Assembly: GCA_027037535.1 (NCBI GenBank)
Contig: JALVZQ010000007.1
Coordinates: 299,542 to 363,541, forward strand
DNA from: Acidilobaceae archaeon
GTDB lineage: Archaea > Thermoproteota > Thermoprotei_A > Sulfolobales > Acidilobaceae
Reading direction: 5' to 3'
DNA length: 64,000 nucleotides
Positions within the stretch are counted from its first letter, which is position 1. Every line of letters starts with the position of its first letter. The position numbers and the translations under genes were made by a program. Of the stretch, positions 15,814 to 24,948 are shown piece by piece. The notes under the pieces are model-generated. The model ran no database searches. It was not told the DNA's origin and saw only the letters and a list, made by a program, of their open reading frames with translations.

Positions 15814-16740
15814 CTAGTGTGCCTCTACTCCTGCTCCAAGCTTTGCAAGCTCTGATCGCAGAGCGTTCATAAGATGTCTTATCTCATAGTACCTATCTGC
15901 TAGCTCTTCTATGCTGACTTCACCACTCTTGAATCTCTCAACTAGAATTTCTAGTTCCCTCTGTAGTCCGGAGAGTCTGTCTTTTAGATAGTCAGCGATA
16001 ATCCTCTCGGCATGAATCTCGCCCAGTGCTCCTTCCTCGACTCTATAACTTATTTTTGTAGGCTCATATTCTCCTTTGATGATTCCGTCTTCTAACAGGA
16101 TTACTCTATTAGCCATTCTAGCTACTCTGGGATCGTGAGTTGTCATAAGGATTGTTTTTCCATGCTCCTTGCTCTCTCTCAATAATAACTGTACTACTTT
16201 CTCACCGGTAGATATATCGAGCTCTCCGGTCGGCTCATCTGCTATTATTATTTCAGGGTCGTTTGCTAGTGCAATAGCAATTGCAAGTCTTTGTTGCTCT
16301 CCTCCGCTTAGTTCCTCGGGAAATCTATTTTCTTTTCCTCCCAGACCTACTGACTCTAGAAGCTTCCTTGCCCTGGCTACATTTCTTTTACCTCGTAAAC
16401 TCATGGGGAGTAAGACATTCTCTAGTGCTGTGAGTGTAGGGACTAGGTTGAACTGTTGGAAGACGTAGCCTATTTTCTCTAGTCTGTAGAGTCTTAGCTG
16501 GTTTTCATTGAACCTAGTGATGTCGTCTCCGGCTACTATTATCTTTCCTGCGGTTGGTTTATCGACTCCGGCGATTAGGTTTAATAGCGTTGTTTTTCCG
16601 CTCCCGCTAGGGCCCATTACTGCGACGACTTCCCCCTTATACACGTTCATCGAGACTCCTTTGAGGGCGGTGACTTTTTCTCCTTTAGATTCGTAGACCT
16701 TTATAACGTCTCTTACACTAATATGTATGTTTCCAGCCAT
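15814..16740 (-). CDS. ABC transporter ATP-binding protein (MacB/LolD type) with coiled-coil tail
   Basis: 308 aa. Walker A GPSGSGKTT (about 42-50), signature LSGGEQQR (about 145-152), Walker B IIIADEPTGELD, H-loop TTHDPR: the MacB/LolD/FtsE group. Residues about 235-308 form an added helical, coiled-coil tail (ERIIADYLKDRLSGLQRELEILVERF...), longer than in typical LolD. It starts one base after the stop of the giant FtsX-type permease gene, its certain partner. The pair likely uses mechanotransmission at the membrane rather than classical substrate transport. Confidence 0.93.
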   Translation of the reverse strand: MAGNIHISVRDVIKVYESKGEKVTALKGVSMNVYKGEVVAVMGPSGSGKTTLLNLIAGVDKPTAGKIIVAGDDITRFNENQLRLYRLEKIGYVFQQFNLVPTLTALENVLLPMSLRGKRNVARARKLLESVGLGGKENRFPEELSGGEQQRLAIAIALANDPEIIIADEPTGELDISTGEKVVQLLLRESKEHGKTILMTTHDPRVARMANRVILLEDGIIKGEYEPTKISYRVEEGALGEIHAERIIADYLKDRLSGLQRELEILVERFKSGEVSIEELADRYYEIRHLMNALRSELAKLGAGVEAH

Positions 16741-16741
16741 A

Positions 16742-19700
16742 CTAGAACACCTCCTCCTTCAGGTAACGAGCAAGATCCCTTACAGTGGCCACCCTGTACG
16801 CAAGGATGGCGGGAAGAACCAGGATAAATAAGACAACGCCCAATATCAAGAAGATCTGCCAATCGAACAAGTAAGGGTACAGGTGGGGCATGTTGAAGTC
16901 CGGATCAGTCCAGGAATCAATGAAGGCGATTCCGAGTGCTGAATCCATTGAGACAAGGAATATAAGCGCGGTTATCAGTGATGAGACTAGTAGGGCTATT
17001 AGTGATGGTAGGAAACTGATATAGACATATGAGATCAGGGTTCTTTTATCAGCTCCTCTGACCCTTAGTATGGCTACGTGTCCTTTTATGTAATCAAAGG
17101 TTCTGGTCATTACCGCCGGATAAATTGCTATCAATGCGGCGACTCCAACCAAGCCGACGGCTATTAGAATATTTGATGCGGAGAGTATTCCTGAAACAGC
17201 CAAGGGATTACCAGTGTTGTATTCTGATATCCATGGATAGAACACTTTTATCATTGCAGCCTCCGAGAATAGTGTTCCGAGTATTATGCTGAGGGAGATT
17301 ACTGAGGAACGCATAGGGCTTTTTAGTAGGTCTCGTATTCGATAGCTGCTATATGTGGCTAGTACTCCTGATGGAGAACGGGCAAATATCTTTGAGACCA
17401 GTTTATCTATGGCGTTAAATAGACGGTTTTCCTCAGATAGATACTTTGTAGAGTAGTATACTACTATAAGCGGGACAAAAGGAGCAATCATTATTCCCCC
17501 GAATAATATCATTCCCAGGACTGCTACGCCTGCTCCACCAAATCTTGAAGCAAGCTGGTCGAATAAGTCTTCTACATTAGGACGTGTAGTTCCCAGTATT
17601 AATGACACCACTGTGAATAAAAGTATCATTAGTGATCCTGCAACTTTACGTCTGCTCATAGTGGCTTTCTCTATTGATTCGACAGGTCTGATAGCTTCTA
17701 GGGGAGATAAGTTCTCTACTTGTTTTAGACTATTTCTAGTGGCTGCATAAGTTACTAGAGGGACTAGAAGAATTGTTGGAAGGAGGATTAGGAATGATTT
17801 GTACTGGGACTCTATATACGTTGTGAGAGCCACGGGAAGTCCCATTATATTAATGCTAATTATGCTCGATATAGCTATTCCTAATATGGCAATTCCAACG
17901 CCTATTATGATTAGGAGAATCTTTAGCCTAGAAAGGTATTTCCTGAGGTATGCTCCTCTACTCAAGCTCACAGCTAGCCATCTTCGAGACGTAGCTATTA
18001 TGAGAGATAGAGCCTCGCCGGATGTTGTGTAGCCGATTAGAAGAACTATTGGTATTAGGCTGACTAGGCTCATCGCCCCTATGGGATCCCAGCTCTGCGT
18101 CCTAAGATTAATCAAGTTATAGATTCGGTCACTGCTTAAAGAGAATAATATACCATATACATTTATTCCAGACGCCATCAATGCGTAGTATTTAAGTTCT
18201 GAGGTTGCTCCATAGTAGGGTCCTGTAACTGGATATGTCTGGGTGTATGTATATCTGTTTTCTCCAGTTATAATCCTTTGGTACAGTGATTTGAAGGGTT
18301 CTACCGAAGTATTAGTTTCATTAAGTTTATTATAAATATATGATTTAAATTCGTAGATCTTATCTATAAGAGATAAATAAAAGGCGTTAGTATTGTTAAG
18401 AATAATATCTAGCGGGTTGGAATATATGTATGTGGCATCGTATTCAACTAATATATTCATTTTTATATACTTTGAAGGAAGAACACCTTCAAAGTATATA
18501 GTATTGTATAATAAGGTTAGATTATCTACCGGGAAACCAGTTAAGTTGTGTGCTTCGTCTATTATCTGCTTAATAATAGATGTGTTGTTAATGTCAACAT
18601 ACCCGTTCTGGAATAAGACGTATGGATTTATTCCTATGATAGGCGTCTTATCGAACTTGTCGAGAACGTATAAGGACAGGTTTCTCATATCAGAGTTGAC
18701 TATTGAATTACCATAGTAATAAGTAAGACTCGTTACTAAAGCCTCGAAAAACGAATTTAATGCTAGCATTTGATCACTTGAGATACTTTTGAGAAACTCG
18801 GGTAACAGTGAGAGCGGGACATATATGGTTCCCGTATTGTATTTAGACATGTATCCATATGAATAATAGTCGGAATATGGGCTCTTCACGGTTTTATTGA
18901 GTATGAATGCGTTGAAGGCGTTTTTACCTATTATTAATTTACTATCATTATAGAGGCCCAGTATTTGTAGAGTTAATCTGGTATCGTTTGATATAAAAAC
19001 CATGTTTTGCCATCCAGGTATATCTATGCTTGGATTTAGTCCAAGATGCCATAGATCCGTCAAGTTGTTGAACACGACAATATCCAACTGATATGTAAAC
19101 GTACCCATGACGATTGTCTTGTTTTCTTCTAAATTAATAAGGCTGACTCCGACACCTATATCGTAGGCATTTCCATAGTATCCGTCATTATTATTTATAA
19201 ATTGTGGCTGTCCCGTATTCTTCTTTGCAAGATCATTTAGTTTATCGATAACGCTTTGTGCAACGCTTCTCGTAGCTTGGTCGAGAATATTGTTTTCGTT
19301 TCCAGCACCAACCATGTTGCTTAGGTCAACGATAGTATAATCATATAAGGTTACTTCTCCGAGAGTGAATAGGAATAAGGGATTGCTAGAGTTTAAGTAT
19401 ATTGGATTGTCTTTCTCTTGATCCAACCATGGCTTGTAGACAATATTGTATATGGCTTCGTATATTCGAATCATATCTTTAAGCGTTATATCTGTTCCCG
19501 GCGTATTGTTCGTCAGAATTATGTAGAGAGCCTTCAAAGAGGTATAATCCAGGGACACTTCTGTGCTTAGAACAGCGTTTGGTCTTAGAAGCTCTCCGTA
19601 TGTCTTAGCTCTACTTTCTCCATAACCCTGAGCTAGTGTAATTGACAAAGGAATACTTATTGAGAATATAATTAATGATATTATAAGTACAGCCATGTAG

Positions 19701-19792
19701 GTCTTCAATCTGAAGATACTTTTAATTAGCATACTATAAGGCCTCCTTATCATGTAACGATTACTCATATAAGAGAAATTGCGATATGACAT
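16742..19792 (-). CDS. Large FtsX-domain ABC permease (MacB-like)
   Basis: 1016 aa. One N-terminal helix (about 31-54), a very large outside domain (about 55-575) rich in Tyr, Asn and N-glycosylation sequons, then a multi-helix FtsX core (about 585-700), and a second FtsX-type unit (about 780-1010) ending with a hydrophobic C-terminal helix. Conserved cues include GYTTSGEALSLIIATSRRW, the NLSPLEAIRPVE element after the first core (typical of FtsX/LolC permeases), and MTRTFDYIKGHVAILRVRGADKRTL. First gene of the operon with the MacB-type ATPase. The outside domain is unusually big and AT-rich compared with the membrane part; its ligand is unknown. Confidence 0.9.
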   Translation of the reverse strand: MSYRNFSYMSNRYMIRRPYSMLIKSIFRLKTYMAVLIISLIIFSISIPLSITLAQGYGESRAKTYGELLRPNAVLSTEVSLDYTSLKALYIILTNNTPGTDITLKDMIRIYEAIYNIVYKPWLDQEKDNPIYLNSSNPLFLFTLGEVTLYDYTIVDLSNMVGAGNENNILDQATRSVAQSVIDKLNDLAKKNTGQPQFINNNDGYYGNAYDIGVGVSLINLEENKTIVMGTFTYQLDIVVFNNLTDLWHLGLNPSIDIPGWQNMVFISNDTRLTLQILGLYNDSKLIIGKNAFNAFILNKTVKSPYSDYYSYGYMSKYNTGTIYVPLSLLPEFLKSISSDQMLALNSFFEALVTSLTYYYGNSIVNSDMRNLSLYVLDKFDKTPIIGINPYVLFQNGYVDINNTSIIKQIIDEAHNLTGFPVDNLTLLYNTIYFEGVLPSKYIKMNILVEYDATYIYSNPLDIILNNTNAFYLSLIDKIYEFKSYIYNKLNETNTSVEPFKSLYQRIITGENRYTYTQTYPVTGPYYGATSELKYYALMASGINVYGILFSLSSDRIYNLINLRTQSWDPIGAMSLVSLIPIVLLIGYTTSGEALSLIIATSRRWLAVSLSRGAYLRKYLSRLKILLIIIGVGIAILGIAISSIISINIMGLPVALTTYIESQYKSFLILLPTILLVPLVTYAATRNSLKQVENLSPLEAIRPVESIEKATMSRRKVAGSLMILLFTVVSLILGTTRPNVEDLFDQLASRFGGAGVAVLGMILFGGIMIAPFVPLIVVYYSTKYLSEENRLFNAIDKLVSKIFARSPSGVLATYSSYRIRDLLKSPMRSSVISLSIILGTLFSEAAMIKVFYPWISEYNTGNPLAVSGILSASNILIAVGLVGVAALIAIYPAVMTRTFDYIKGHVAILRVRGADKRTLISYVYISFLPSLIALLVSSLITALIFLVSMDSALGIAFIDSWTDPDFNMPHLYPYLFDWQIFLILGVVLFILVLPAILAYRVATVRDLARYLKEEVF

Positions 19793-19933
19793 ACATAAGT
19801 GTTACACTTTTAATATAGAAAAACTTCTTTATACCTAATATTCCTTGCATCACAGAAATGTAAATACATTCTACAACCTTAACCTCTATACCGTATCAAG
19901 TACCTAATATATAATTTCACAACACAGACTATC

Positions 19934-20035
19934 GTGAAGACATGGGGGACGCTTCGAAAGGGCTATGATGAATGGGTGAGCTACCAGACTAAGTGGTATA
20001 TGGTGCTGAAAGAGGATGGCCCTGAGCCTACGTAA
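19934..20035 (+). CDS. Possible 33-aa small protein or leader peptide
   Basis: GTG 19934 to TAA 20033-20035 encodes 33 residues (MKTWGTLRKGYDEWVS...), aromatic- and charge-rich and not membrane-like. The stop lies 11 bases before ATG 20047 of the ClC gene, so it could be a translated leader or small partner of the channel. Codon use looks coding-like, but so short a frame could be chance. Confidence 0.3.
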   Translation: MKTWGTLRKGYDEWVSYQTKWYMVLKEDGPEPT

Positions 20036-20046
20036 TAAGAGATAAA

Positions 20047-21948
20047 ATGTGTCTCTGGGAGATAACATTGAGGCCTAAAAACAGGCTAGAGAAAAAATTC
20101 TATGATATAGCCGAAACACTCGCATACGCTGAAAAGTGGCTAATATTAGGTGCAATAATAGGAGTAGTCTCAGGTCTCTTCATATTAGGATTCTTCTACG
20201 GTCTACACTATATGGTGCAGCTAAGTGCATCGTTCATAGGAGTACAAGAACAAATCCCGCCACTCGAAGCAGATTTATCTGCAGCAAGCGTTAGGGGAAC
20301 ATTTGATCCAGTAAAATTCTACATACTAATAATCCTAGGTGTAGCAGTGAGCGGAGTCCTAGTCTACAAAATAGCTCCTGAAGCAGAGGGTCATGGTACG
20401 GATGCAGCTGTAGCAGCATTTCATAGAAGAGCAGCATTGATTCCTATCAAGGTACCATTAGTAAAGGCCGTGGCCAGCGCCCTCGCCATCGGTACAGGGA
20501 GTAGCGGAGGTGTAGAAGGGCCAAGTGTACAGATGGGTGCGGGCCTAGGAAGTGCTGTAGCAAGACTATTCAGGCTAACGCTGCATGATAGGAGAATAGC
20601 TCTAACAGCGGGCATCGCGGCCGCACTATCAGCAATGTTCAGGGCCCCAATCGGTAGCGCGTTCTTCGCGGTCGAAGTACTCTACAAGAGAGACCTCGAG
20701 GTCCAGGCATTCATGCCGAGCATCGTAGCCAGCATAGTATCCTTCGCGGTGACAGCACCATTTTTCCAATACTCGACGCTCCTCCCAAAAATCCCGATAA
20801 GCAACGAAGTACTATATACGCCGAAAACAATCCTACTAATACTAGGGCTAGGAGTTTTCACAGCACCATTCAGCCTATTGTATGTGAAATCCTTCAAGAC
20901 AGCTAAAAACTTCTTCGATAAACTCGTAGAGGAACACGGGCTATCAATCTACCTCAAACCAGTACTAGGAGCAATACTAGCAGGACTCCTCATAGTCATA
21001 TGGCCGCTTGCAGCCGGCAGCGGTCGAGGAGTCCTCGCCATGACCCTCAACGGAGAAATAATCAACTATATACCGTTCAGGGACACTCTTCCACTCTGGA
21101 TCGCCCTATTATTAGCAGCCGTCGTCAAAATCATAGCCACTAGCCTAAGCATTGGAAGCGGTGCAAGCGGAGGAGTATACGCTCCAGCCCTACTAAGCGG
21201 TGCTCTTGCAGGCCTAGCATATTATGAGATTGTCCAGCCACAGGGCCTAGCCCCGCACCTCTTCGCATATATCGGCATGGCGACCTTCTTCGGTGCCGCG
21301 GCGAAGGTGCCACTTGCCACCAGCATAATGGTTGGAGAAATGGGCGGTGACTATCTCTTAATAGCACCTACACTCATAGCCAGCTATATCGCGAGAGAAC
21401 TCGTAGGAGAAGATAGCATCTATGAGAGCCAAATACCGAGAAGACTCCACGAAGAGGCTGTTACTGCCGAGGGAATGTTAGCTCTACTCAAGAGTAGCGG
21501 AAAGAAGCCAGAGGTGAGAGTTGCAGAGATAATTGACAGATCATATGGAAGCCTCCCAATAGATTCAAAGCTAGAGGATGTTCTAGAGCTCATGGTCCAC
21601 GAAAAAGGCAAGATTATACCTATAGTAGACGACATGGGTAGAGTAGAGGGAGTACTCGATCCCGAGGACTTAGAGGATATAATAGAGGATCTAGGAGGAG
21701 ACCTCTCAGTCCCTGTAAAAGCAGTCAAGCTCCGAGTACCTCCGATAATAGGCATGGACGCAACGATTGAGGACGCACTCGAGAAGATGGTAGAGCATGC
21801 AACCGACTACGTGATTGTTGTTGACGCCGACGGTAGATACGTGGGTGTAGTAACATTAGATGATGTAAGCGCCGCAATAGCCTATCTGTTGGCCAGCGTT
21901 ATTTGTCAAAAGAGGAAGATGTGTAGGCAAAAGCAAAAGAAGAAGTAA
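20047..21948 (+). CDS. ClC chloride channel/antiporter with two CBS domains
   Basis: 633 aa. ClC core to about residue 460: GTGSSGGVEGPSVQMG at residues 149-164 contains the Cl- binding Ser loop and the gating glutamate E157, and IGSGASGGVYAP (about 369-380) is the second pore motif. The C-terminal 150 residues contain two CBS domains (VAEIIDRSYGSLPIDSKLEDVLELM... and ...LRVPPIIGMDATIEDALEKMVEHATDYVIVV) that bind adenine nucleotides and gate transport. It exchanges or conducts Cl- across the membrane, for pH or volume control. ATG 20047 lies shortly after a small reading frame; small membrane genes follow. Confidence 0.95.
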   Translation: MCLWEITLRPKNRLEKKFYDIAETLAYAEKWLILGAIIGVVSGLFILGFFYGLHYMVQLSASFIGVQEQIPPLEADLSAASVRGTFDPVKFYILIILGVAVSGVLVYKIAPEAEGHGTDAAVAAFHRRAALIPIKVPLVKAVASALAIGTGSSGGVEGPSVQMGAGLGSAVARLFRLTLHDRRIALTAGIAAALSAMFRAPIGSAFFAVEVLYKRDLEVQAFMPSIVASIVSFAVTAPFFQYSTLLPKIPISNEVLYTPKTILLILGLGVFTAPFSLLYVKSFKTAKNFFDKLVEEHGLSIYLKPVLGAILAGLLIVIWPLAAGSGRGVLAMTLNGEIINYIPFRDTLPLWIALLLAAVVKIIATSLSIGSGASGGVYAPALLSGALAGLAYYEIVQPQGLAPHLFAYIGMATFFGAAAKVPLATSIMVGEMGGDYLLIAPTLIASYIARELVGEDSIYESQIPRRLHEEAVTAEGMLALLKSSGKKPEVRVAEIIDRSYGSLPIDSKLEDVLELMVHEKGKIIPIVDDMGRVEGVLDPEDLEDIIEDLGGDLSVPVKAVKLRVPPIIGMDATIEDALEKMVEHATDYVIVVDADGRYVGVVTLDDVSAAIAYLLASVICQKRKMCRQKQKKK

Positions 21949-21977
21949 CTTGGAGAAGAACTGAGTGGTGGAAGTAT

Positions 21978-22313
21978 ATGATATTAGTCAAAATAGAGAT
22001 GCTATTTATCGCATTACTAATTGTCGGTTATCTAGGAATAAACTTTACAGCAGATCTTCCAAGATTCCTTATAGGCGAGAATATATTCTACGTAGTACTA
22101 TATACTATATCGTTGGTCGCCATATACAAACAGTTTGACTGGGCACAAGCTTATACTATCCTCGTAGCCGGGTTCAACGCAGGTCGAGTGAGTAGAAGTA
22201 TAATATCTCCTAGAGGAGAGATAGGTGAACTCGCGGTCCAGCATATTCCATTACTATCACTCATAATCATAGTAGCACTCCTTGCTTTCTACTTAGAGAT
22301 TAAAGTCCGTTAG
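21978..22313 (+). CDS. Small membrane protein, unknown function
   Basis: 111 aa with three to four hydrophobic helices (about 5-22, 38-52, 56-72, 88-107) and a short basic loop (GRVSRSIISPRGEIGE). It begins 30 bases after the ClC stop with a ribosome-site-like GGTGG, so it is probably cotranscribed. I do not recognise the family. Confidence 0.7.
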   Translation: MILVKIEMLFIALLIVGYLGINFTADLPRFLIGENIFYVVLYTISLVAIYKQFDWAQAYTILVAGFNAGRVSRSIISPRGEIGELAVQHIPLLSLIIIVALLAFYLEIKVR

Positions 22314-22331
22314 TACAGGCAGGGACACGAT

Positions 22332-22973
22332 ATGTTGGGAAGAAAATGTCTTAGACAGTTTTCCCCGGGCTTTTCCCTGTCGGTCAAGCCTCCAGTAGTA
22401 AAGATAAATGAGTTTAAAGGTTTATACCCAGTTGAGACCTGGAGAGACGTTAGGGGTAGACCACACTATGGAATTAACCTTGGTAGCTTGCCGTTCCGTG
22501 AAGATGATCCAGGCAAACTAGCCTCACTAGTGCTTTGTTGCGCAGTGGACACGACCTATATTAGAATGCTAGGAAACCTGTTAGGGATAATGACTGTTTT
22601 GTCAACGTTCCTCTCGTGGAATAACTCGTATGAGTTCGAGCCAGGACTATGGTTCGGCCTGGTATTATTACTTATTGCATTATTTACAGGACTCATAGTT
22701 GTAAGAAACATACTTGCTAGGAAGAGAAGCCTCGAATGCCTTACAGAATGGGGAAAACGCTTGGGCACTGCTCCTATAATATATCATCCATACCGGGATG
22801 TTCTTAGAACTATATTATCGAGTGCCAAGTCATGTAACTTTCCAAAATGTAGAATGATCATAAACACTAATTTAGGAAAATACGAAATCACTCATAGTAT
22901 TGTCCCGGGAGGATGGATAACTGCCCGGCCTCTTGGAAAAGATACGGGTCCCGGGAGTACGCCGGGAAGATAA
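22332..22973 (+). CDS. Membrane protein with two helices, unknown function
   Basis: 213 aa. A soluble N-terminal part (residues 1-70) is followed by a helical hairpin (about 83-97 and 104-126) and a cytoplasmic C-terminal part containing three Cys (ECLTEW, SCNFPKCRMI). No family recognised. It starts 19 bases after the preceding membrane gene, and its 3' end overlaps a 47-aa gene in another frame. The three small membrane genes after ClC look like one operon. Confidence 0.65.
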   Translation: MLGRKCLRQFSPGFSLSVKPPVVKINEFKGLYPVETWRDVRGRPHYGINLGSLPFREDDPGKLASLVLCCAVDTTYIRMLGNLLGIMTVLSTFLSWNNSYEFEPGLWFGLVLLLIALFTGLIVVRNILARKRSLECLTEWGKRLGTAPIIYHPYRDVLRTILSSAKSCNFPKCRMIINTNLGKYEITHSIVPGGWITARPLGKDTGPGSTPGR

Positions 22974-23056
22974 TTGCACTTGTAATAGTCGTGTACAGTA
23001 TGGTCTTCATATTAATAGTGTCAATCTATACTATTAAAAGTATTGAGGAGTGCTAA
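22913..23056 (+). CDS. 47-aa single-pass membrane peptide
   Basis: ATG 22913 (after GGGAGG) to TAA 23054-23056. The peptide has a polar N-terminus (MDNCPASWKRYGSREYAGK), a clear hydrophobic helix at about residues 19-41 and an acidic end (IEEC). It overlaps the last 61 bases of the upstream gene and ends 13 bases before the hydrolase start, with the strong ribosome site, hydrophobic pattern and gene packing all arguing that it is real. Function unknown. Confidence 0.6.
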   Translation: MDNCPASWKRYGSREYAGKIIALVIVVYSMVFILIVSIYTIKSIEEC

Positions 23057-23068
23057 GGGTGGGACTAC

Positions 23069-23965
23069 TTGGAAGTCATAAAGGAAGAGGTATTCTTCCC
23101 ATGTAGCGGAGTCTATTGCCATGGATTAATCTATCGTCCAAAAGAAGGAAAAGACAAGCTACCAGTCATCGTCATGGCCATGGGCTTTGGCATGATCAAA
23201 GAAATTCACAGCGACGACTATGGGCCTATATTCGCTGAGAAGGGATTCGCCGTATTGGCATTCGACTACAGGAGATTTGGGAAGAGTCAAGGAGAGCCTC
23301 GCCAAGCCCTTTATCCAGAGGATCAGGTCTCGGACTATAGATGTGCAATAGCCTACATGAGGAGCCAGCCTTATGCTGACCCAGAGAAGATATGTGTATG
23401 GGGTACAAGCTTCAGCGGCGGACACGTAATAACACTACTAGCGTTTCCAAGCCCGGGAGTAAAATGCGGTATAGCCCAGGTGCCAAACGTCTACAGCTAC
23501 TATGCAGCTATGAAGTTCTTCGGAAGCCTCGACCCAGTATTAATGCTAGCAGAACAAGGAAGGAGCGAGTGCTGTAAGGGAGAACCAACGTATATCCCAA
23601 TCGTATCCAGAGATGGACTCGGAATATTGGCCACTGAAGAAGCAATAAACTACTATCTTGAGAAAGCATCGAAATTCCCAGAATTCGAAAACAAGATAAC
23701 ACTTGACAGCATAGACCGCATACTGGCTTATAATCCAGGATATTATACGGAGCTTGTCTCCAAGCCATTATTAGCAATTATCGCGAAGAAAGACAAGACT
23801 ACTCCACCCGAAGTTGCACTAGAGGCCCTCAAAAAGGCCAAGAGCGCGAAAGTAGACATACTCGAGTATGATGTCGGGCACTTCGACATCTATGAGCCTC
23901 CGCTCCTACAAGAAATAGCTAGAAAAGAAGCAGAATGGGCGCTAAAAACATTGGAAGAGGGATGA
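23069..23965 (+). CDS. Alpha/beta hydrolase (dienelactone hydrolase / S15-like)
   Basis: 298 aa from TTG 23069. Core strands PVIVMAMGFGM and FAVLAFDYRRFGKSQG, nucleophile elbow WGTSFSGGH with Ser at 114, acid in IIAKKDKTTPPE and His in DVGHFDIYEPP (about 275). Length and motifs match COG1073/DLH-like esterases or acyl-peptidases. Cytoplasmic. The next gene begins four bases after its stop, so it forms an operon with an MBL-fold hydrolase; together they could open and cleave a lactone or ester, but the substrate is unknown. Confidence 0.88.
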   Translation: MEVIKEEVFFPCSGVYCHGLIYRPKEGKDKLPVIVMAMGFGMIKEIHSDDYGPIFAEKGFAVLAFDYRRFGKSQGEPRQALYPEDQVSDYRCAIAYMRSQPYADPEKICVWGTSFSGGHVITLLAFPSPGVKCGIAQVPNVYSYYAAMKFFGSLDPVLMLAEQGRSECCKGEPTYIPIVSRDGLGILATEEAINYYLEKASKFPEFENKITLDSIDRILAYNPGYYTELVSKPLLAIIAKKDKTTPPEVALEALKKAKSAKVDILEYDVGHFDIYEPPLLQEIARKEAEWALKTLEEG

Positions 23966-23969
23966 TCCC

Positions 23970-24848
23970 TTGAGCTGGTACAAGCTGACTGAAATAAATG
24001 AAGGAATATACGCAGTTATAGATAAGGATGGCGGATGGTTCCTATCGAACAGTGGGCTAATCGATCTAGGAGACAAGACCGTAATAATAGACACACAATA
24101 TAATGAGGACAGGGCTACTGAGTTAAAACACCTAATCCAAAAGCTGAACCTACCAAGCAAAACAATCATAATCCACACACATCACCACGGCGACCACGTA
24201 TGGGGAGCAGGAGTATTCTCGCCTGAACATATACTCATGCATCCAATTGCGGATCAAATAGCGAGGAGCCTAGAAGATGCTGGAATACGAGAACTATATA
24301 AACAGGTATTCCCACACTTAGACTTCTCCAAGAGCAAGTATACTCCTCCGACAATACTCGTTGACGAAGAAATAATAATTAGAGGAGAAACAAGACACGT
24401 AGTACTAAAACCCTTTGGGCCAGCGCACACACCGGGCGATCTAATAGTCGAAGTAGACGACGTAGTCTTCACGGGAGACATATTGTTCAATAAGGTAACT
24501 CCCCTAGCTATAGATGGAACAGTTCAAGGATGGATCAAGCGCCTAGAACAACTACCAAGAGTTCAACAATACGTACCAGGACACGGGGAAATCGGCGGAC
24601 CAGAGATTATAGAAGTACTAAAGGAGTACCTCGCTATGATTTATGAAGAAACAAGGAAAGCCTATGAGAAAGGCATCGACGACCCAATAAAGATAGGAGA
24701 ATCCATAGACCTAGGCCCCTACAAGTCCTGGAAGCATCCAGAAAGGGTATACTTCAACGTGGAAAGAGCACTAATGGACCTCAAAGACATACCGCCGGGA
24801 GCACCAACTCCGAGATTGCTCGAGCTAGCGAGCCGTCTGCAACTCTAG
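23970..24848 (+). CDS. Metallo-beta-lactamase fold hydrolase
   Basis: 292 aa from TTG 23970. Metal motif THHHGDHVWGAG gives H71-x-H73-x-D75-H76; later ligands are GPAHTPGD (H about 153), FTGDILF (D about 173) and PGHGE (H about 206). A C-terminal helical extension follows. This is a glyoxalase-II-like or lactonase-like enzyme rather than an RNase J type. Coupled to the preceding alpha/beta hydrolase. Confidence 0.9.
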   Translation: MSWYKLTEINEGIYAVIDKDGGWFLSNSGLIDLGDKTVIIDTQYNEDRATELKHLIQKLNLPSKTIIIHTHHHGDHVWGAGVFSPEHILMHPIADQIARSLEDAGIRELYKQVFPHLDFSKSKYTPPTILVDEEIIIRGETRHVVLKPFGPAHTPGDLIVEVDDVVFTGDILFNKVTPLAIDGTVQGWIKRLEQLPRVQQYVPGHGEIGGPEIIEVLKEYLAMIYEETRKAYEKGIDDPIKIGESIDLGPYKSWKHPERVYFNVERALMDLKDIPPGAPTPRLLELASRLQL

Positions 24849-24912
24849 ACTCCGTGATATCCGGGTATTAATCATTCATATACTCGAGTTTTACTCTGTC
24901 TCCCCCTGTATC

Positions 24913-24947
24913 ATCTATCCGCAGCAACATATTATTTGGGGATAGAT
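24913..24947 (+). promoter_or_regulatory. Inverted repeat covering the start region of the winged-helix regulator
   Basis: ATCTATCC (24913-24920) and GGATAGAT (24940-24947) are perfect 8-bp complements, the right arm ending one base before TTG 24949 and containing the ribosome-site-like GGGGAT. It could be the regulator's own operator, or an RNA hairpin hiding its ribosome site. Confidence 0.45.
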
Positions 24948-24948
24948 A

